A DNA stretch of 32,307 bases, taken from Clostridiales bacterium. Its GTDB lineage: Bacteria > Bacillota > Clostridia > Caldicoprobacterales > DTU083. This document shows, piece by piece, positions 7,807 to 15,669 of this stretch. Numbering within the stretch: the first letter of the stretch is position 1; each line of letters starts with the position of its first letter. A program made the translations under genes and the position numbers. Location: positions 1 to 32,307 of the forward strand of contig DURK01000004.1 of NCBI GenBank assembly GCA_012837325.1, given 5' to 3'. The notes under the pieces were generated by a model, which was not told the DNA's origin, ran no database searches, and saw nothing but the letters and a program-made list of their open reading frames with translations.

Positions 7807-7826
7807 AAAAACGACCTCCTATTTTA

Positions 7827-7843
7827 ATGTACTTTTCGTACAT
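7827..7843. promoter_or_regulatory. Inverted repeat in the NagB-like leader
   Basis: ATGTAC, five bases, GTACAT, about 40 bases downstream of the predicted transcript start and just before the ribosome site. It is a candidate operator for the neighbouring ROK regulator or a small leader hairpin. Confidence 0.35.
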
Positions 7844-7885
7844 GTAGTGCAAGATTTATTTAGTTTGTCCTGTGGATGTATTAAT

Positions 7886-7914
7886 AATTTACCACCTTTT
7901 TGTTCCCCTGTCAA
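7886..7914 (-). promoter_or_regulatory. Promoter for the NagB-like/ROK unit
   Basis: Read on the minus strand: consensus TTGACA (7914-7909), 17 bases, TAAATT (7891-7886). It predicts a start near 7879 and a leader of about 73 bases. Confidence 0.6.
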
Positions 7915-7959
7915 TGTCGTTTCATTTAGTGTATCCACAGAATTGTGTAAGAATACCCA

Positions 7960-8041
7960 AAAATACAAAGAATCCTCTGCATGTATGCTACAAATTTTCG
8001 CTGTCATGAGAATATTGGTAAATAGCACAAGAGGAGTCTTT
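7960..8041 (-). terminator. Possible long-range terminator of the metal ATPase operon
   Basis: Twelve bases at 8030-8041 pair with 7967-7978 at 11 of 12 positions. An inner TGCTA/TAGCA stem lies between them, and a T5 run follows on the minus strand at about 7960-7964. It begins 15 bases past the ATPase stop codon. The loop is long (about 50 bases), so this is a weak call. Confidence 0.3.
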
Positions 8042-8055
8042 TTTTCATCGAACTT

Positions 8056-9960
8056 TTACAGCCCTTTCACATTCAAGGCCCTTAAGGAGTTCAGCACGGC
8101 AATAACCGTTACCCCCACATCTGCGAAGATTGCTGCCCACAATGCCGTCATGCCAAATGCACTGAAGATCAAAACGGCTGCTTTAACAGCTATAGCCAGA
8201 TAAACGTTTTGCCAGGCAATTCCCATTGTTTTCTTTGCGATGCGGATGGCGGTTGTAATTTTAGAAGGCTCGTCGGTCATAATTACCACATCCGAAGCCT
8301 CGATGGCCGCATCCGAGCCCAGACCGCCCATGGCAATCCCAACATCAGCCCGGGCCAATACCGGCGCATCGTTGATGCCGTCCCCTACAAAGGATAATTT
8401 GGATTTGGAAGCCCCCAGCTCAAGCAATTCCTCCAGCTTCTCCACCTTGCCTTCAGGCAGAAGCTCCGCATAAAACGCATCCAAATCCAGCTCATTCGCT
8501 ATCCTGGAAGCGGTTGCCTCATTGTCACCGGTCAGCATAACAGTCTGCCGGATCCCGGTTTTTTTCAATTCCTGGATTGCCCTGCGGGAGTCTTCCTTTA
8601 CCTCATCAGATATAAGAATACAGCCTGCATATTCACCATTTACTGCGATATGAACAACCGTACCATACAAATCCTTTCGGTTGTAAGAAATCATGTTTTG
8701 TGCCATCAGCTTGTGATTTCCTGCCAGAATCTCCTTGCCGTCCACCATGGCACGAACACCATGTCCGGATATCTCTTCCATATCGGTAATCCTGGAGGCA
8801 TCGATTTCTTTCCCGTAAGCCTGCTTCAACGATAGAGAAATCGGATGATTGGAGAAATGCTCTGCCAGAGCAGCCAGCTCCAGCAGGTCCCGCTCCTTCT
8901 TTTCCCGAGATTCCTTTTCACCAAGACCATGAAGGCCATCCCGCTCAGACAGATCCTGATCATCCCGGCAATGAATCTCCTGAACCCGAAATACACCCCT
9001 GGTCAGTGTTCCGGTTTTGTCAAATACCATGCGGTCGGTTTGTGCCAGAGCCTCCAGATAGTTGCCGCCTTTCACCAGAATCCCTCTGGAGGAAGCGCCG
9101 CCAATACCGCCGAAAAAGCTCAGAGGAACGGACACCACAAGTGCACAGGGACAGGATACCACCAGAAAAGACAAGGAACGATAAATCCAATCTGAAAAAG
9201 CTGCCTCTCTGATCAGCAGGGGCGGCAGCACAGCAAGCAGGAATGCTACGATTACCACGATTGGCGTGTAGTAGCGGGCAAACCGTGTAATAAACCGCTC
9301 GGATTTGGATTTGTTGTTGGTGGCGTTTTCCACCAAATCCAATATTCTGCTCACAGCGGATTCTTCATATTCTCTGATCACCTTCACGGTTATCACACCG
9401 TTTAAGTTAATGCAGCCGCTTAAAATCTCGCTGCCTGCCTGAATCTCCCTGGGTACCGGTTCACCTGTCAGGGCTGAGGTATCAAGCAGGGAGCTTCCCT
9501 CCAATACCTCGCCGTCCAGGGGAACCCTTTCCCCTGCCTTGATGACAATGATGTCGCCGGGCCTTACCTCTTCCGGGTCCATTTGGATCAGTTCGTTGTT
9601 CTTTTTCACATTGGCATAATCCGGTCGGATGTCCATCAGATCGGCAATGGATTTTCTGGATTTGTCTACCGCATAATTCTGAAACAGTTCTCCAACCTGA
9701 TAAAAGAGCATAACGGCTACCCCTTCGGGGTACTCCCCTATTAAAAATGCGCCGATGGTAGCAAGGCTCATCAGAAAGTTTTCATCAAACACATTCCCTC
9801 GCACGATATTTCTGGCTGCCTTGAAAACAATATCCCAGCCTGTAATCATATAACTGCTTAAAAACAGGACAAGCCTGAGCCATTGCAGGTTTATTCCAAT
9901 CCATGCTGCGGCTGCCCAAATGACCGCAGCAAGAACGATTCTCCAGAGACGTTTTTTCAT
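8056..9960 (-). CDS. cadA: Heavy-metal-exporting P1B-type ATPase (Zn/Cd/Pb class)
   Basis: Pumps soft divalent metals out of the cell using ATP. Seen in order: two pairs of N-terminal membrane helices, the actuator TGEPVP motif (about 165), the metal-site SCPCAL in the sixth helix (about 269), the phosphorylation site DKTGTLT (about 314), the HP dipeptide (about 372), the GDGINDAP hinge, and two C-terminal helices containing a Lys (VKAAVLI) and an Asp (FADVGVTV) that mark the ZntA/CadA rather than the copper class. Members usually carry an N-terminal HMA domain; here that domain is a separate upstream gene. An ATG at 9960 follows AAGGGGAT; an in-frame TTG at 9978 overlaps the upstream stop but lacks a better site. 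An Asp/Glu/Arg/Lys-rich insert follows the phosphorylation motif. Metal specificity is inferred. Confidence 0.92.
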   Translation of the reverse strand: MKKRLWRIVLAAVIWAAAAWIGINLQWLRLVLFLSSYMITGWDIVFKAARNIVRGNVFDENFLMSLATIGAFLIGEYPEGVAVMLFYQVGELFQNYAVDKSRKSIADLMDIRPDYANVKKNNELIQMDPEEVRPGDIIVIKAGERVPLDGEVLEGSSLLDTSALTGEPVPREIQAGSEILSGCINLNGVITVKVIREYEESAVSRILDLVENATNNKSKSERFITRFARYYTPIVVIVAFLLAVLPPLLIREAAFSDWIYRSLSFLVVSCPCALVVSVPLSFFGGIGGASSRGILVKGGNYLEALAQTDRMVFDKTGTLTRGVFRVQEIHCRDDQDLSERDGLHGLGEKESREKKERDLLELAALAEHFSNHPISLSLKQAYGKEIDASRITDMEEISGHGVRAMVDGKEILAGNHKLMAQNMISYNRKDLYGTVVHIAVNGEYAGCILISDEVKEDSRRAIQELKKTGIRQTVMLTGDNEATASRIANELDLDAFYAELLPEGKVEKLEELLELGASKSKLSFVGDGINDAPVLARADVGIAMGGLGSDAAIEASDVVIMTDEPSKITTAIRIAKKTMGIAWQNVYLAIAVKAAVLIFSAFGMTALWAAIFADVGVTVIAVLNSLRALNVKGL

Positions 9961-9974
9961 GATGCTTATCCCCT

Positions 9975-10196
9975 TCAAGCTTTCTTGATGATCACATCCG
10001 GTTCAATTTTCTTAATGATCTTCTCTGCCTCCCGGAGGATAGCAGGCATTTGATCCTCTTCGCCCTCAACAATCAATTTGGTGGTCATATAGTTAACCGT
10101 GGCCTGCTTGACTCCATCCAGTTTGCAGATGGCTGTTTCCATTTTCGCTGCACAGCTGGCACAGCCCAGGCCTTTTAAGGTAAATTTCTTTTTCAT
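9975..10196 (-). CDS. Stand-alone heavy-metal-associated (HMA) domain protein
   Basis: A 73-residue ferredoxin-like metal carrier. GLGCASCAAKME near residue 10 holds the CxxC metal-binding pair, and the rest (AICKLDGVKQATVNYMTTKL) fits the single HMA fold. It likely delivers metal to the ATPase encoded 14 bases downstream, acting as the detached N-terminal domain of that pump. The ATG follows AGGGGGAAA. A metal-regulator operator lies about 55-80 bases upstream, so the pair is probably switched by the ArsR-type protein encoded just before it. Confidence 0.88.
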   Translation of the reverse strand: MKKKFTLKGLGCASCAAKMETAICKLDGVKQATVNYMTTKLIVEGEEDQMPAILREAEKIIKKIEPDVIIKKA

Positions 10197-10248
10197 AACA
10201 GTTTCCCCCTGTAATCATTCTGATTCCCATTTTATGAATTTTCAAAAT

Positions 10249-10276
10249 ATATGAACAGTTGAACAATTGTTCATAT
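10249..10276. promoter_or_regulatory. ArsR-type operator in front of the HMA-ATPase genes
   Basis: ATATGAACA (10249-10257) and TGTTCATAT (10268-10276) are perfect inverted arms. Between them lies TGAACAATTGTTCA (10260-10273), a perfect 14-bp palindrome that shares the right arm. The first 12 bases recur exactly at 10721-10732 in front of the regulator gene. It resembles the AT-rich palindromes bound by SmtB/CadC proteins. Confidence 0.6.
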
Positions 10277-10310
10277 GTTTAGTTAAAAAAATATACTCGT
10301 TGATATCCGG

Positions 10311-10691
10311 CTACTTTTCATTGATATGAGTCATGCCTTGATCAAGGATCTGCTGAACATGCTCATCATCTAAGGAATAATAGACCACCTTGCCATCCCT
10401 TCTGCTCTTCACCAAAGCAGCCCGTTTCAATACCCGCAGCTGATGTGAAATGGCCGATTGGGTCATGTTCAGCAGGTTGGCAATGTCACAGACACACATT
10501 TCTGATTCATCCAATGCCCACAGGATGCGTACCCTTGTTGGATCACCGAATACCTTGAACAGCTCTGCCAGATTGTACAAGGTCTCCTCTTGAGGCATTT
10601 TCCCCCGTACCTGGTCGACCACATCCTGATGGATGATATCACAATCGCATCGCTCAACAGGAGCATCGTTTTTGGTGTAGCTCCTGGCCAT
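10311..10691 (-). CDS. ArsR/SmtB-family metal-responsive repressor (CadC-like)
   Basis: A winged-helix repressor that leaves DNA when it binds toxic metal. Residues about 38-100 form the winged helix (LFKVFGDPTRVRILWAL, then NMTQSAISHQLRVLKRAALV). The metal-box MCVCDIA supplies Cys66 and Cys68, and the N-terminal ERCDCDIIH supplies Cys15, Cys17 and His21, the arrangement known from CadC (Cd/Pb/Zn). Numbering is from the ATG at 10691, preceded by GGGGTG; an in-frame ATG nine codons earlier has no ribosome site. It leads the HMA and ATPase genes on the same strand, with an operator palindrome between its promoter and its start codon, so it probably represses itself and the pump. Confidence 0.92.
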   Translation of the reverse strand: MARSYTKNDAPVERCDCDIIHQDVVDQVRGKMPQEETLYNLAELFKVFGDPTRVRILWALDESEMCVCDIANLLNMTQSAISHQLRVLKRAALVKSRRDGKVVYYSLDDEHVQQILDQGMTHINEK

Positions 10692-10719
10692 CCTATCACC
10701 CCGATTTCTTTCATCCAAA

Positions 10720-10741
10720 CATATGAACAGTTATTCATGTG
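10720..10741. promoter_or_regulatory. ArsR-type operator in front of the regulator gene
   Basis: ATATGAACAGTT followed by ATTCATGT is an imperfect version (7 of 9 in the second arm) of the operator at 10249-10276. It lies just downstream of the predicted transcript start, where bound repressor would block the polymerase. Confidence 0.55.
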
Positions 10742-10752
10742 TTCCCAATATT

Positions 10753-10781
10753 ATTATATGCAAGGGATACCAAATTGTCAA
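10753..10781 (-). promoter_or_regulatory. Consensus promoter for the metal regulator operon
   Basis: Read on the minus strand: TTGACA (10781-10776), 17 bases, TATAAT (10758-10753), a full match to the housekeeping consensus. The -35 element overlaps the last codons of larA. Confidence 0.75.
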
Positions 10782-12067
10782 TGCTTGCTTTGCGGGCTTT
10801 CAATCACCATGACCGCAACACCGTCCGGAATGGCTGTTATACTTGCTTCCCTGGAGCCTGCAATGGCTTCAGCCTTTTCCAAGGCTTCCTCCAGACTGTG
10901 GGCAGGTATCATATGCATGGCTTCGACCATTTCATCCGGTGCATCCGAAACATAAATCACCTTTGCCTTTTGCAGAATTCGAATAAAGATCTGGGTCTGC
11001 CATTGATCGGCCAGTGTCTCGTTTCTGCCTCTGCTTAAAAACATTTGCAGGGTTTTGTTTATATCCGGTTCATCCGCCAGTTGATGGTAAAAGTCCTGGC
11101 CGCCATGGCCATCATTGGATTTTGCCAGCATGATGATGACTCCGCCTTTTTTTACTGTGGCCTCCGCTGCGGTCATCCCTTTTACCGCCTGATAGATGTT
11201 CTGGTCCAAAGGATAGCCGCCATTCGTAGAAATAACGATGTCTGCAGGTCTGGCATCAGCCTTACACAGGGTGGAAAGAAAATCACATCCAGCTGTATGG
11301 GCCTCTTCGAAATCACCAGCTACGGCATGGATGACTTCTTTCTTTTCATTAATGATTACGTTGACGATAAATGCAAGCTTCGCTTTTCTGGCTCCCCAAA
11401 CCATATCCCTGTGTATGAGGTTTCCCTTCAGTATACCCGTCCTCGAGGCCGGATGGGCAATGAACTCTGAACAATGGTTTGCAAGAACTGTGGTTCTGCC
11501 GGCAATTCCCGGCAGTACACTCTTTCTGCCGCCTGAGAAACCGGCAAAAAAGTGAGGTTCAATAAAGCCCTCCGCTGCCAGCAAATCGGCTTCCACAGCC
11601 ATGCGGTTGATCATGCATTCACCACCGCTTGGCAATGTCCCGATTTTAGTCAGGGGGGAATGATCGCAATCGTGAACAACAATATTTTCGCTGCCTGCAA
11701 TTTCCTCACCGAATTTCTCGACCATCTCTTTACGACTCATAGACCGGTGGCATCCCGTCGCTATCAGAATGGTAATATTGGCATTGGGACTGCCCTTTCT
11801 GATTTCCCGAAGCATGGGAGGAAGGATGATCTTGCTGGGAACAGGGCGTGTATGATCGCTGGCAATGATCACAACCCTTTTTTTACCCTGCGCCAGCACT
11901 CGCAGCGGCGGCGAGCCGATTGGTGCAGCCAGGGCCTCCTCCACCAGCTGTTCCTGTGTTTGATTCACTTTATAATGATGCAGCCTGGAAACAAGGACGC
12001 CGTTCAATCGATTGTCCGGCAAAGCGATTGAACGAGTCTCTGTTCCATAGGGAAATGTAAGCTTCAT
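10778..12067 (-). CDS. larA: LarA-family nickel-pincer racemase
   Basis: LarA proteins use a nickel-pincer nucleotide to racemize lactate or other 2-hydroxy acids by hydride transfer. Visible marks: SDHTRPVPS near the start, the catalytic-histidine segment IATGCHRSMS, EPHFFAGFSGGRKSVLPGIAG, which includes the cofactor-linking Lys and the second catalytic His, and the substrate-domain GGYPLDQNIYQAVKGM segment. Length (about 429 residues) fits the family. The ATG at 12067 follows GAGGTGGAG; a GTG three codons upstream lies inside that ribosome site. No larB, larC or larE cofactor genes occur in this window, so they must be elsewhere. It has its own promoter and is followed by the metal regulator. 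Substrate is undetermined, because many LarA homologues do not act on lactate. Confidence 0.9.
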   Translation of the reverse strand: MKLTFPYGTETRSIALPDNRLNGVLVSRLHHYKVNQTQEQLVEEALAAPIGSPPLRVLAQGKKRVVIIASDHTRPVPSKIILPPMLREIRKGSPNANITILIATGCHRSMSRKEMVEKFGEEIAGSENIVVHDCDHSPLTKIGTLPSGGECMINRMAVEADLLAAEGFIEPHFFAGFSGGRKSVLPGIAGRTTVLANHCSEFIAHPASRTGILKGNLIHRDMVWGARKAKLAFIVNVIINEKKEVIHAVAGDFEEAHTAGCDFLSTLCKADARPADIVISTNGGYPLDQNIYQAVKGMTAAEATVKKGGVIIMLAKSNDGHGGQDFYHQLADEPDINKTLQMFLSRGRNETLADQWQTQIFIRILQKAKVIYVSDAPDEMVEAMHMIPAHSLEEALEKAEAIAGSREASITAIPDGVAVMVIESPQSKH

Positions 12068-12108
12068 AATCTCCACCTCATAATGAATAAGGATGCATAA
12101 CTAAATTC

Positions 12109-12137
12109 AGTATACCATACCGAAATATTGACTACAA
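12109..12137 (-). promoter_or_regulatory. Promoter for larA
   Basis: Read on the minus strand: TTGTAG (12137-12132), 17 bases, TATACT (12114-12109), with a TG one base before the -10 (extended -10 type). It predicts a leader of about 35 bases. Confidence 0.6.
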
Positions 12138-12219
12138 TTTATCAGAACGATTGATGATACCGATTACTGCAGCGAAAGGAAGAAGAAATTGCACTTTGGA
12201 TTTGAATGGGACAGAAGAA

Positions 12220-13908
12220 TCATCTATTCAGAATTCTATCGATCATGGCTCTGTGTTTTTTGACAGTGTAATAGACCGCCTCTTTCCCATTCCAGGAGAC
12301 ACCTGCCCTGACACTTCTTCCATCTTGCTTGATCAACCCCAAGTCTCTTAATTTGCCGATATCCGCCAAAATATCTTCCATGGTTGTCTCCAGCCCATCC
12401 GTTATGGCTTGTATACTGACACCATGCTCCTGCTGTCTTAAAAACATCAGAACAGCCCGTTGTTCTTTTCTCAAAATCTTTCTCCATAAATAGTTGTCAA
12501 TGGCAGAATCCGATAATTGGTAGGTGTCCTTTATTCCTTGTTTTATGACATCCAGGTACTCTTGACTGGGCACCGTATCCTGCTCCCACCTTGGCTTATG
12601 GGTTAATGTATAAATGGGCAGCCCGTCTTCCCAGCCCAACAGAGCTTTTTTATTGTACCAGGTTCTTCCTTCATGACGCTGAATTTCCGCAAGCTGCTCT
12701 TTGGTAATAAGGTACATCTTCCCATAGCTGCTGCCCTTTTTGCTTAAATCAAGAAAGGCCACTCCTTGGTTTTGCCAGCTTCCGCTTTGCTTCGCAAAAT
12801 AGATGGGGTGATTCAGCTTCCTTGGTCTGATCTGCAGAGGTGGTGAGTTGTCTTCACACATCTCAATATACTTCATGAATCTTTCATAGTTGATATTAGA
12901 ACCATAGCAGGCATACCATACGTAATGATCAAAGATATCTGATATCCCAAGATACCAGGGCTGGAAGGAAAACGGAATCATTCTTTTCCCGTCCACAGGC
13001 TTCTTGTAGACGTAGGTATATGCCTCAATTGACTCACCAGACCTGGCGGACACCCTTACCTTTTCTCTTGCATACAGGTATCCTTCTGCTTCGTAGGCAT
13101 CGATCTCACCAATCTTCTTTTGCGGAATACAGTACAGTTCACCCTTCACCGTTTCTTCCTTGTCTTCCACGATACCGGGGTATCGTCCCAAATCGTATAG
13201 TGCATAGCCGGACAAAGCAGCGGTTCCACGAAATTCGGATTCCTCCAGATATCCCTGGGGACCATTCATTTTCATCAAGGTCCCATACACGAACAGCCAT
13301 ATCTTTTTTTCACCATTCATTTTGTGAATCAACCTTTCTATCCTCATTCCGAACTCCTCATTGAAATCAAATTTCGTTTTCCCTTCTGCCAGCATCAGCT
13401 CCAATTCTTTCTTTTTCTCTAATAGGAACTGTGTGAAGCCTTGATGCTTGGCAGGGTATAACCCGATAAACTGCATTGCGCCGGCCTCGACCAGTAAATT
13501 TAAGGCATCCATCATGAATCGGAAGGAGCTGAAGCCATGTCCAGCAATCCCTCCCTTCTCAATTATGTCCAAAGCTCGAATCAGGGCAGCTTCCAAGCCT
13601 TGTATGTGCACGCACTGATCTGGATTACCCATATAGAAGTTGATCAGCAAGCCGGTGAATAGTATGGTTGGATATTTCCAGAAATGTACTTTCGCATCAT
13701 ATGGCATATCTTCACTAAAGATGACCCTCCAGTATCCATCTGCATCCTGGTTCTTGATGAGCTCGTTAATCATACCCGTTACTTCCTCGATATCGGCAGT
13801 ACCTTTTACTTGACTTTGAAACAATTCCAACCAATCCTTCATCTGTTTCTCGAAGTCCTGAAATGCTTCCCTGCTTGGAGCTGCCTTGTTCATTAATAAT
13901 TCCTTCAT
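12220..13908 (-). CDS. Four-part protein: helical domain, two GGCT-like domains, C-terminal winged helix
   Basis: 562 residues, no single known name. Residues 1-195 are helical; DGYWRVIF near 57 and repeated helix pairs recall alpha/alpha-toroid proteins, but this is weak. Residues 203-300 form a gamma-glutamylamine cyclotransferase-like (AIG2/GGACT) domain: LFVYGTLMK, ALYDLGRYPGIV, VKGELYCIP and an acidic YEAEGY at the catalytic Glu position. Residues 332-440 form a second GGCT-like domain: YACYGSNIN, then GKMYLITKEQLAEIQRHEG with Glu413 as the probable catalytic residue. Residues 478-560 form a winged helix. B. subtilis YkqA also has two tandem domains of this superfamily, but without the flanking parts. 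The likely reaction is release of 5-oxoproline from gamma-glutamyl compounds; DNA binding is inferred. The ATG follows AGGAGGGGG. Confidence 0.7.
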   Translation of the reverse strand: MKELLMNKAAPSREAFQDFEKQMKDWLELFQSQVKGTADIEEVTGMINELIKNQDADGYWRVIFSEDMPYDAKVHFWKYPTILFTGLLINFYMGNPDQCVHIQGLEAALIRALDIIEKGGIAGHGFSSFRFMMDALNLLVEAGAMQFIGLYPAKHQGFTQFLLEKKKELELMLAEGKTKFDFNEEFGMRIERLIHKMNGEKKIWLFVYGTLMKMNGPQGYLEESEFRGTAALSGYALYDLGRYPGIVEDKEETVKGELYCIPQKKIGEIDAYEAEGYLYAREKVRVSARSGESIEAYTYVYKKPVDGKRMIPFSFQPWYLGISDIFDHYVWYACYGSNINYERFMKYIEMCEDNSPPLQIRPRKLNHPIYFAKQSGSWQNQGVAFLDLSKKGSSYGKMYLITKEQLAEIQRHEGRTWYNKKALLGWEDGLPIYTLTHKPRWEQDTVPSQEYLDVIKQGIKDTYQLSDSAIDNYLWRKILRKEQRAVLMFLRQQEHGVSIQAITDGLETTMEDILADIGKLRDLGLIKQDGRSVRAGVSWNGKEAVYYTVKKHRAMIDRILNR

Positions 13909-13935
13909 GATGATTTCCCCCTCCTATTTTAATTT

Positions 13936-13965
13936 TACGAAGCGCTTGGGAATTTTGACTTCGTA
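13936..13965. promoter_or_regulatory. Inverted repeat at the start point of the GGCT-fusion gene
   Basis: TACGAAG (13936-13942) and CTTCGTA (13959-13965) are perfect 7-base arms 16 bases apart. They lie right at the predicted transcript start. The winged helix of the encoded protein or the WYL-like regulator next door could bind here. Confidence 0.4.
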
Positions 13966-13972
13966 TGCTGAA

Positions 13973-13981
13973 AGTATACCA
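13973..13981 (-). promoter_or_regulatory. Extended -10 promoter for the GGCT-fusion gene
   Basis: Read on the minus strand, TGG then TATACT (13978-13973) is an extended -10; no clear -35 is seen. Confidence 0.4.
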
Positions 13982-13994
13982 GAGGGAAAGCTCC

Positions 13995-14015
13995 AAAAAA
14001 GGCAGCTCAGCTGCC
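13995..14015 (-). terminator. Terminator after the WYL-like regulator gene
   Basis: Read on the minus strand: GGCAGC, a three-base loop, GCTGCC, then T6 (14000-13995). It lies 14 bases past the stop codon and separates this operon from the GGCT-fusion gene. Confidence 0.8.
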
Positions 14016-14028
14016 CACTTTTCCGAAA

Positions 14029-15039
14029 TTAACGATATTCGAATTCAATCTTATGTATTTCGTCCTGTGTTATCTCCCGTATGGGAGCTTTGCCAGGTGC
14101 GCTGTAAATCCGGACGATGTTCAAGCTCTCACCAGCCAGCCTCACATAACAGTTGTGAATAATCTCCCTGGCTGCATTGCTCAGATGTATCGTACACTTT
14201 TCTCCCGACTTAAAGAGGTACATTAAAGCGTCTTTTTTGCTTCCCTTGGCCATAACCTCCTCATCAATACTCTCATTGTATTTTTGAAACTCCTTCTCAG
14301 GCGGCAGATCCATATCATCTTCTCTTGCCCTTCTCTCAATCCTTTCTCTGGCATAATCGGAGAGCTGAGAATAGATTCGATTTGCCAGATGATCGTATCT
14401 TTCTGCTGCAATTGAATCCTCCCGGCCCTGAGCCAGAGACTTCAGCCCCGTAAACAAAAAATATACCTCTGTCAGATTAAGGGGCAGAAATATCGGATGA
14501 ACAGTAGATTGATAGGTCAATTCTCCTTTCTGCCTTTGGTAATTGCGTATCTTTACATGCTGGCCTAAAATTTTCGTGCCCATGATCAGCTTGTCCAAGT
14601 CACCCTCGATAACTTTTCTGGTCACAACATAATGATCCAACAGCTGACCCTTGGTCATGCCTTTCTGCAGTGTTTTCAGCAAATCAACCTGTCTTTCAAG
14701 TGCACTCATGTTTTCTTTTGTCAATGATTCATCCAGTATCAGTTCAATTTTATGATGATCCAGCAAATACCGTACAAAACTCAATATTCTCTGCCGTGCT
14801 TTTTCCTTTGAACGGGTCACCTTCGTGTACAGGCTGAATAGTGCATCTGCCAGCTTCTGCCTGTATTCCTCTCTTAACTGAAGAGACCTTACCGGTATAT
14901 CCATGGATACATCTGTTTCTGTCATTTGCGCAGGCAAGAGATTTAACAACAAGTTTGTTAGAGCGTTTCTTTCATTTTGGTTCGCTGTGCCGTTAATATA
15001 ATTCTGTATTACAGCTTGCAGTTCCATCCGATCAATCAT
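14029..15039 (-). CDS. Probable winged-helix/WYL-like transcriptional regulator
   Basis: 336 residues, helical at the N-terminus. Residues about 118-165 read as a DeoR-type winged helix (LKTLQKGMTKGQLLDHY, then a recognition-helix-like VVTRKVIEGDLDKL). This is followed by STVHPIFLPLNLTEVYFLF, which resembles the stretch after the helix in WYL-domain regulators. The C-terminal 50 residues (CTIHLSNAAREIIHNC to the end) are beta-rich and could be a ligand-binding end domain. No WYL triad is obvious, so the family call is tentative. It is the last gene of an apparent operon with the glycosylase-family, DUF488 and AcpH-like genes. The start could also be the ATG at 15027, which has an AAGGATG site at better spacing; the one at 15039 overlaps that site. 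Confidence 0.6.
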   Translation of the reverse strand: MIDRMELQAVIQNYINGTANQNERNALTNLLLNLLPAQMTETDVSMDIPVRSLQLREEYRQKLADALFSLYTKVTRSKEKARQRILSFVRYLLDHHKIELILDESLTKENMSALERQVDLLKTLQKGMTKGQLLDHYVVTRKVIEGDLDKLIMGTKILGQHVKIRNYQRQKGELTYQSTVHPIFLPLNLTEVYFLFTGLKSLAQGREDSIAAERYDHLANRIYSQLSDYARERIERRAREDDMDLPPEKEFQKYNESIDEEVMAKGSKKDALMYLFKSGEKCTIHLSNAAREIIHNCYVRLAGESLNIVRIYSAPGKAPIREITQDEIHKIEFEYR

Positions 15040-15074
15040 CCTTTCCCGTATTCAACCGTTGACATCAACTAAGC

Positions 15075-15659
15075 TTATATTTGAAATGTCCTTGCATAGT
15101 TTACAATCTGCGGAAAAAAGACTTTGAAATCCTGTTCCAGACTCCCGTAATTGTTTCTTAATTCATCAATCGGTTTGTTCATAGGGCGTCTTGAATTTGC
15201 AAACCGCCTGGCGATATTGTTCACTGCCAGCTCCATGCCGGATAGCTTCCGATATCCCGTAAGCCAGTTTTCATTGATGAGGTAAGGCATCAACCCTTGC
15301 AGTTTGTCCGGCAGAATTGCAGTGTTTCTCCTTAAGATATCATAAAAGTGCTCTGCATATTTCTCCAATGATACAGGTGAATAATCCTCCCAGTTCTTTG
15401 CCAGGTAATGATCATAGAACATATCAATCAACACACCTGCATAACGCCTGTTTGAGCTGGAAACCCTTCTCCTGCTGGTTAAGAAAACAGGATGGGAATC
15501 GGTGAAGCTGTCCAGCCTGCGGTGCATGTGAACTCCTTCCACTATGGCTTTCTCATAATTCTTTTCTGCTGCTTTTTTGATAAAATCACCCAGAAAATTT
15601 CCGAGCAGCACTTTTTCATCCAGATGATCTGCAAGATAGATATGAGCTAAGTAATTCAT
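15075..15659 (-). CDS. acpH: Acyl-carrier-protein phosphodiesterase (AcpH) family protein
   Basis: AcpH removes the 4'-phosphopantetheine arm from holo-ACP, using a metal-dependent HD-like fold. The protein opens with MNYLAHIYLA, the usual AcpH start, followed by GNFLGDF, VHMHRRLDSFTDSHPV and DMFYDHYLAKNW, whose His and Asp residues form the metal site in this family. At 194 residues the length fits. The ATG at 15659 follows AAAGGATCAGG; an in-frame start seven codons upstream would overlap the end of the DUF488 gene and has no family support. Ten bases separate it from DUF488, so the two are probably co-transcribed. Many Firmicute homologues lack experimental proof of ACP activity. Confidence 0.82.
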   Translation of the reverse strand: MNYLAHIYLADHLDEKVLLGNFLGDFIKKAAEKNYEKAIVEGVHMHRRLDSFTDSHPVFLTSRRRVSSSNRRYAGVLIDMFYDHYLAKNWEDYSPVSLEKYAEHFYDILRRNTAILPDKLQGLMPYLINENWLTGYRKLSGMELAVNNIARRFANSRRPMNKPIDELRNNYGSLEQDFKVFFPQIVNYARTFQI

Positions 15660-15669
15660 CCTGATCCTT

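Noticed and set aside
7819-8028. A 69-codon minus-strand open frame between the ATPase and the NagB-like gene
   Set aside because: It covers the TTGACA promoter of the NagB-like gene and the paired stem after the ATPase, and has no ribosome site or known motif.
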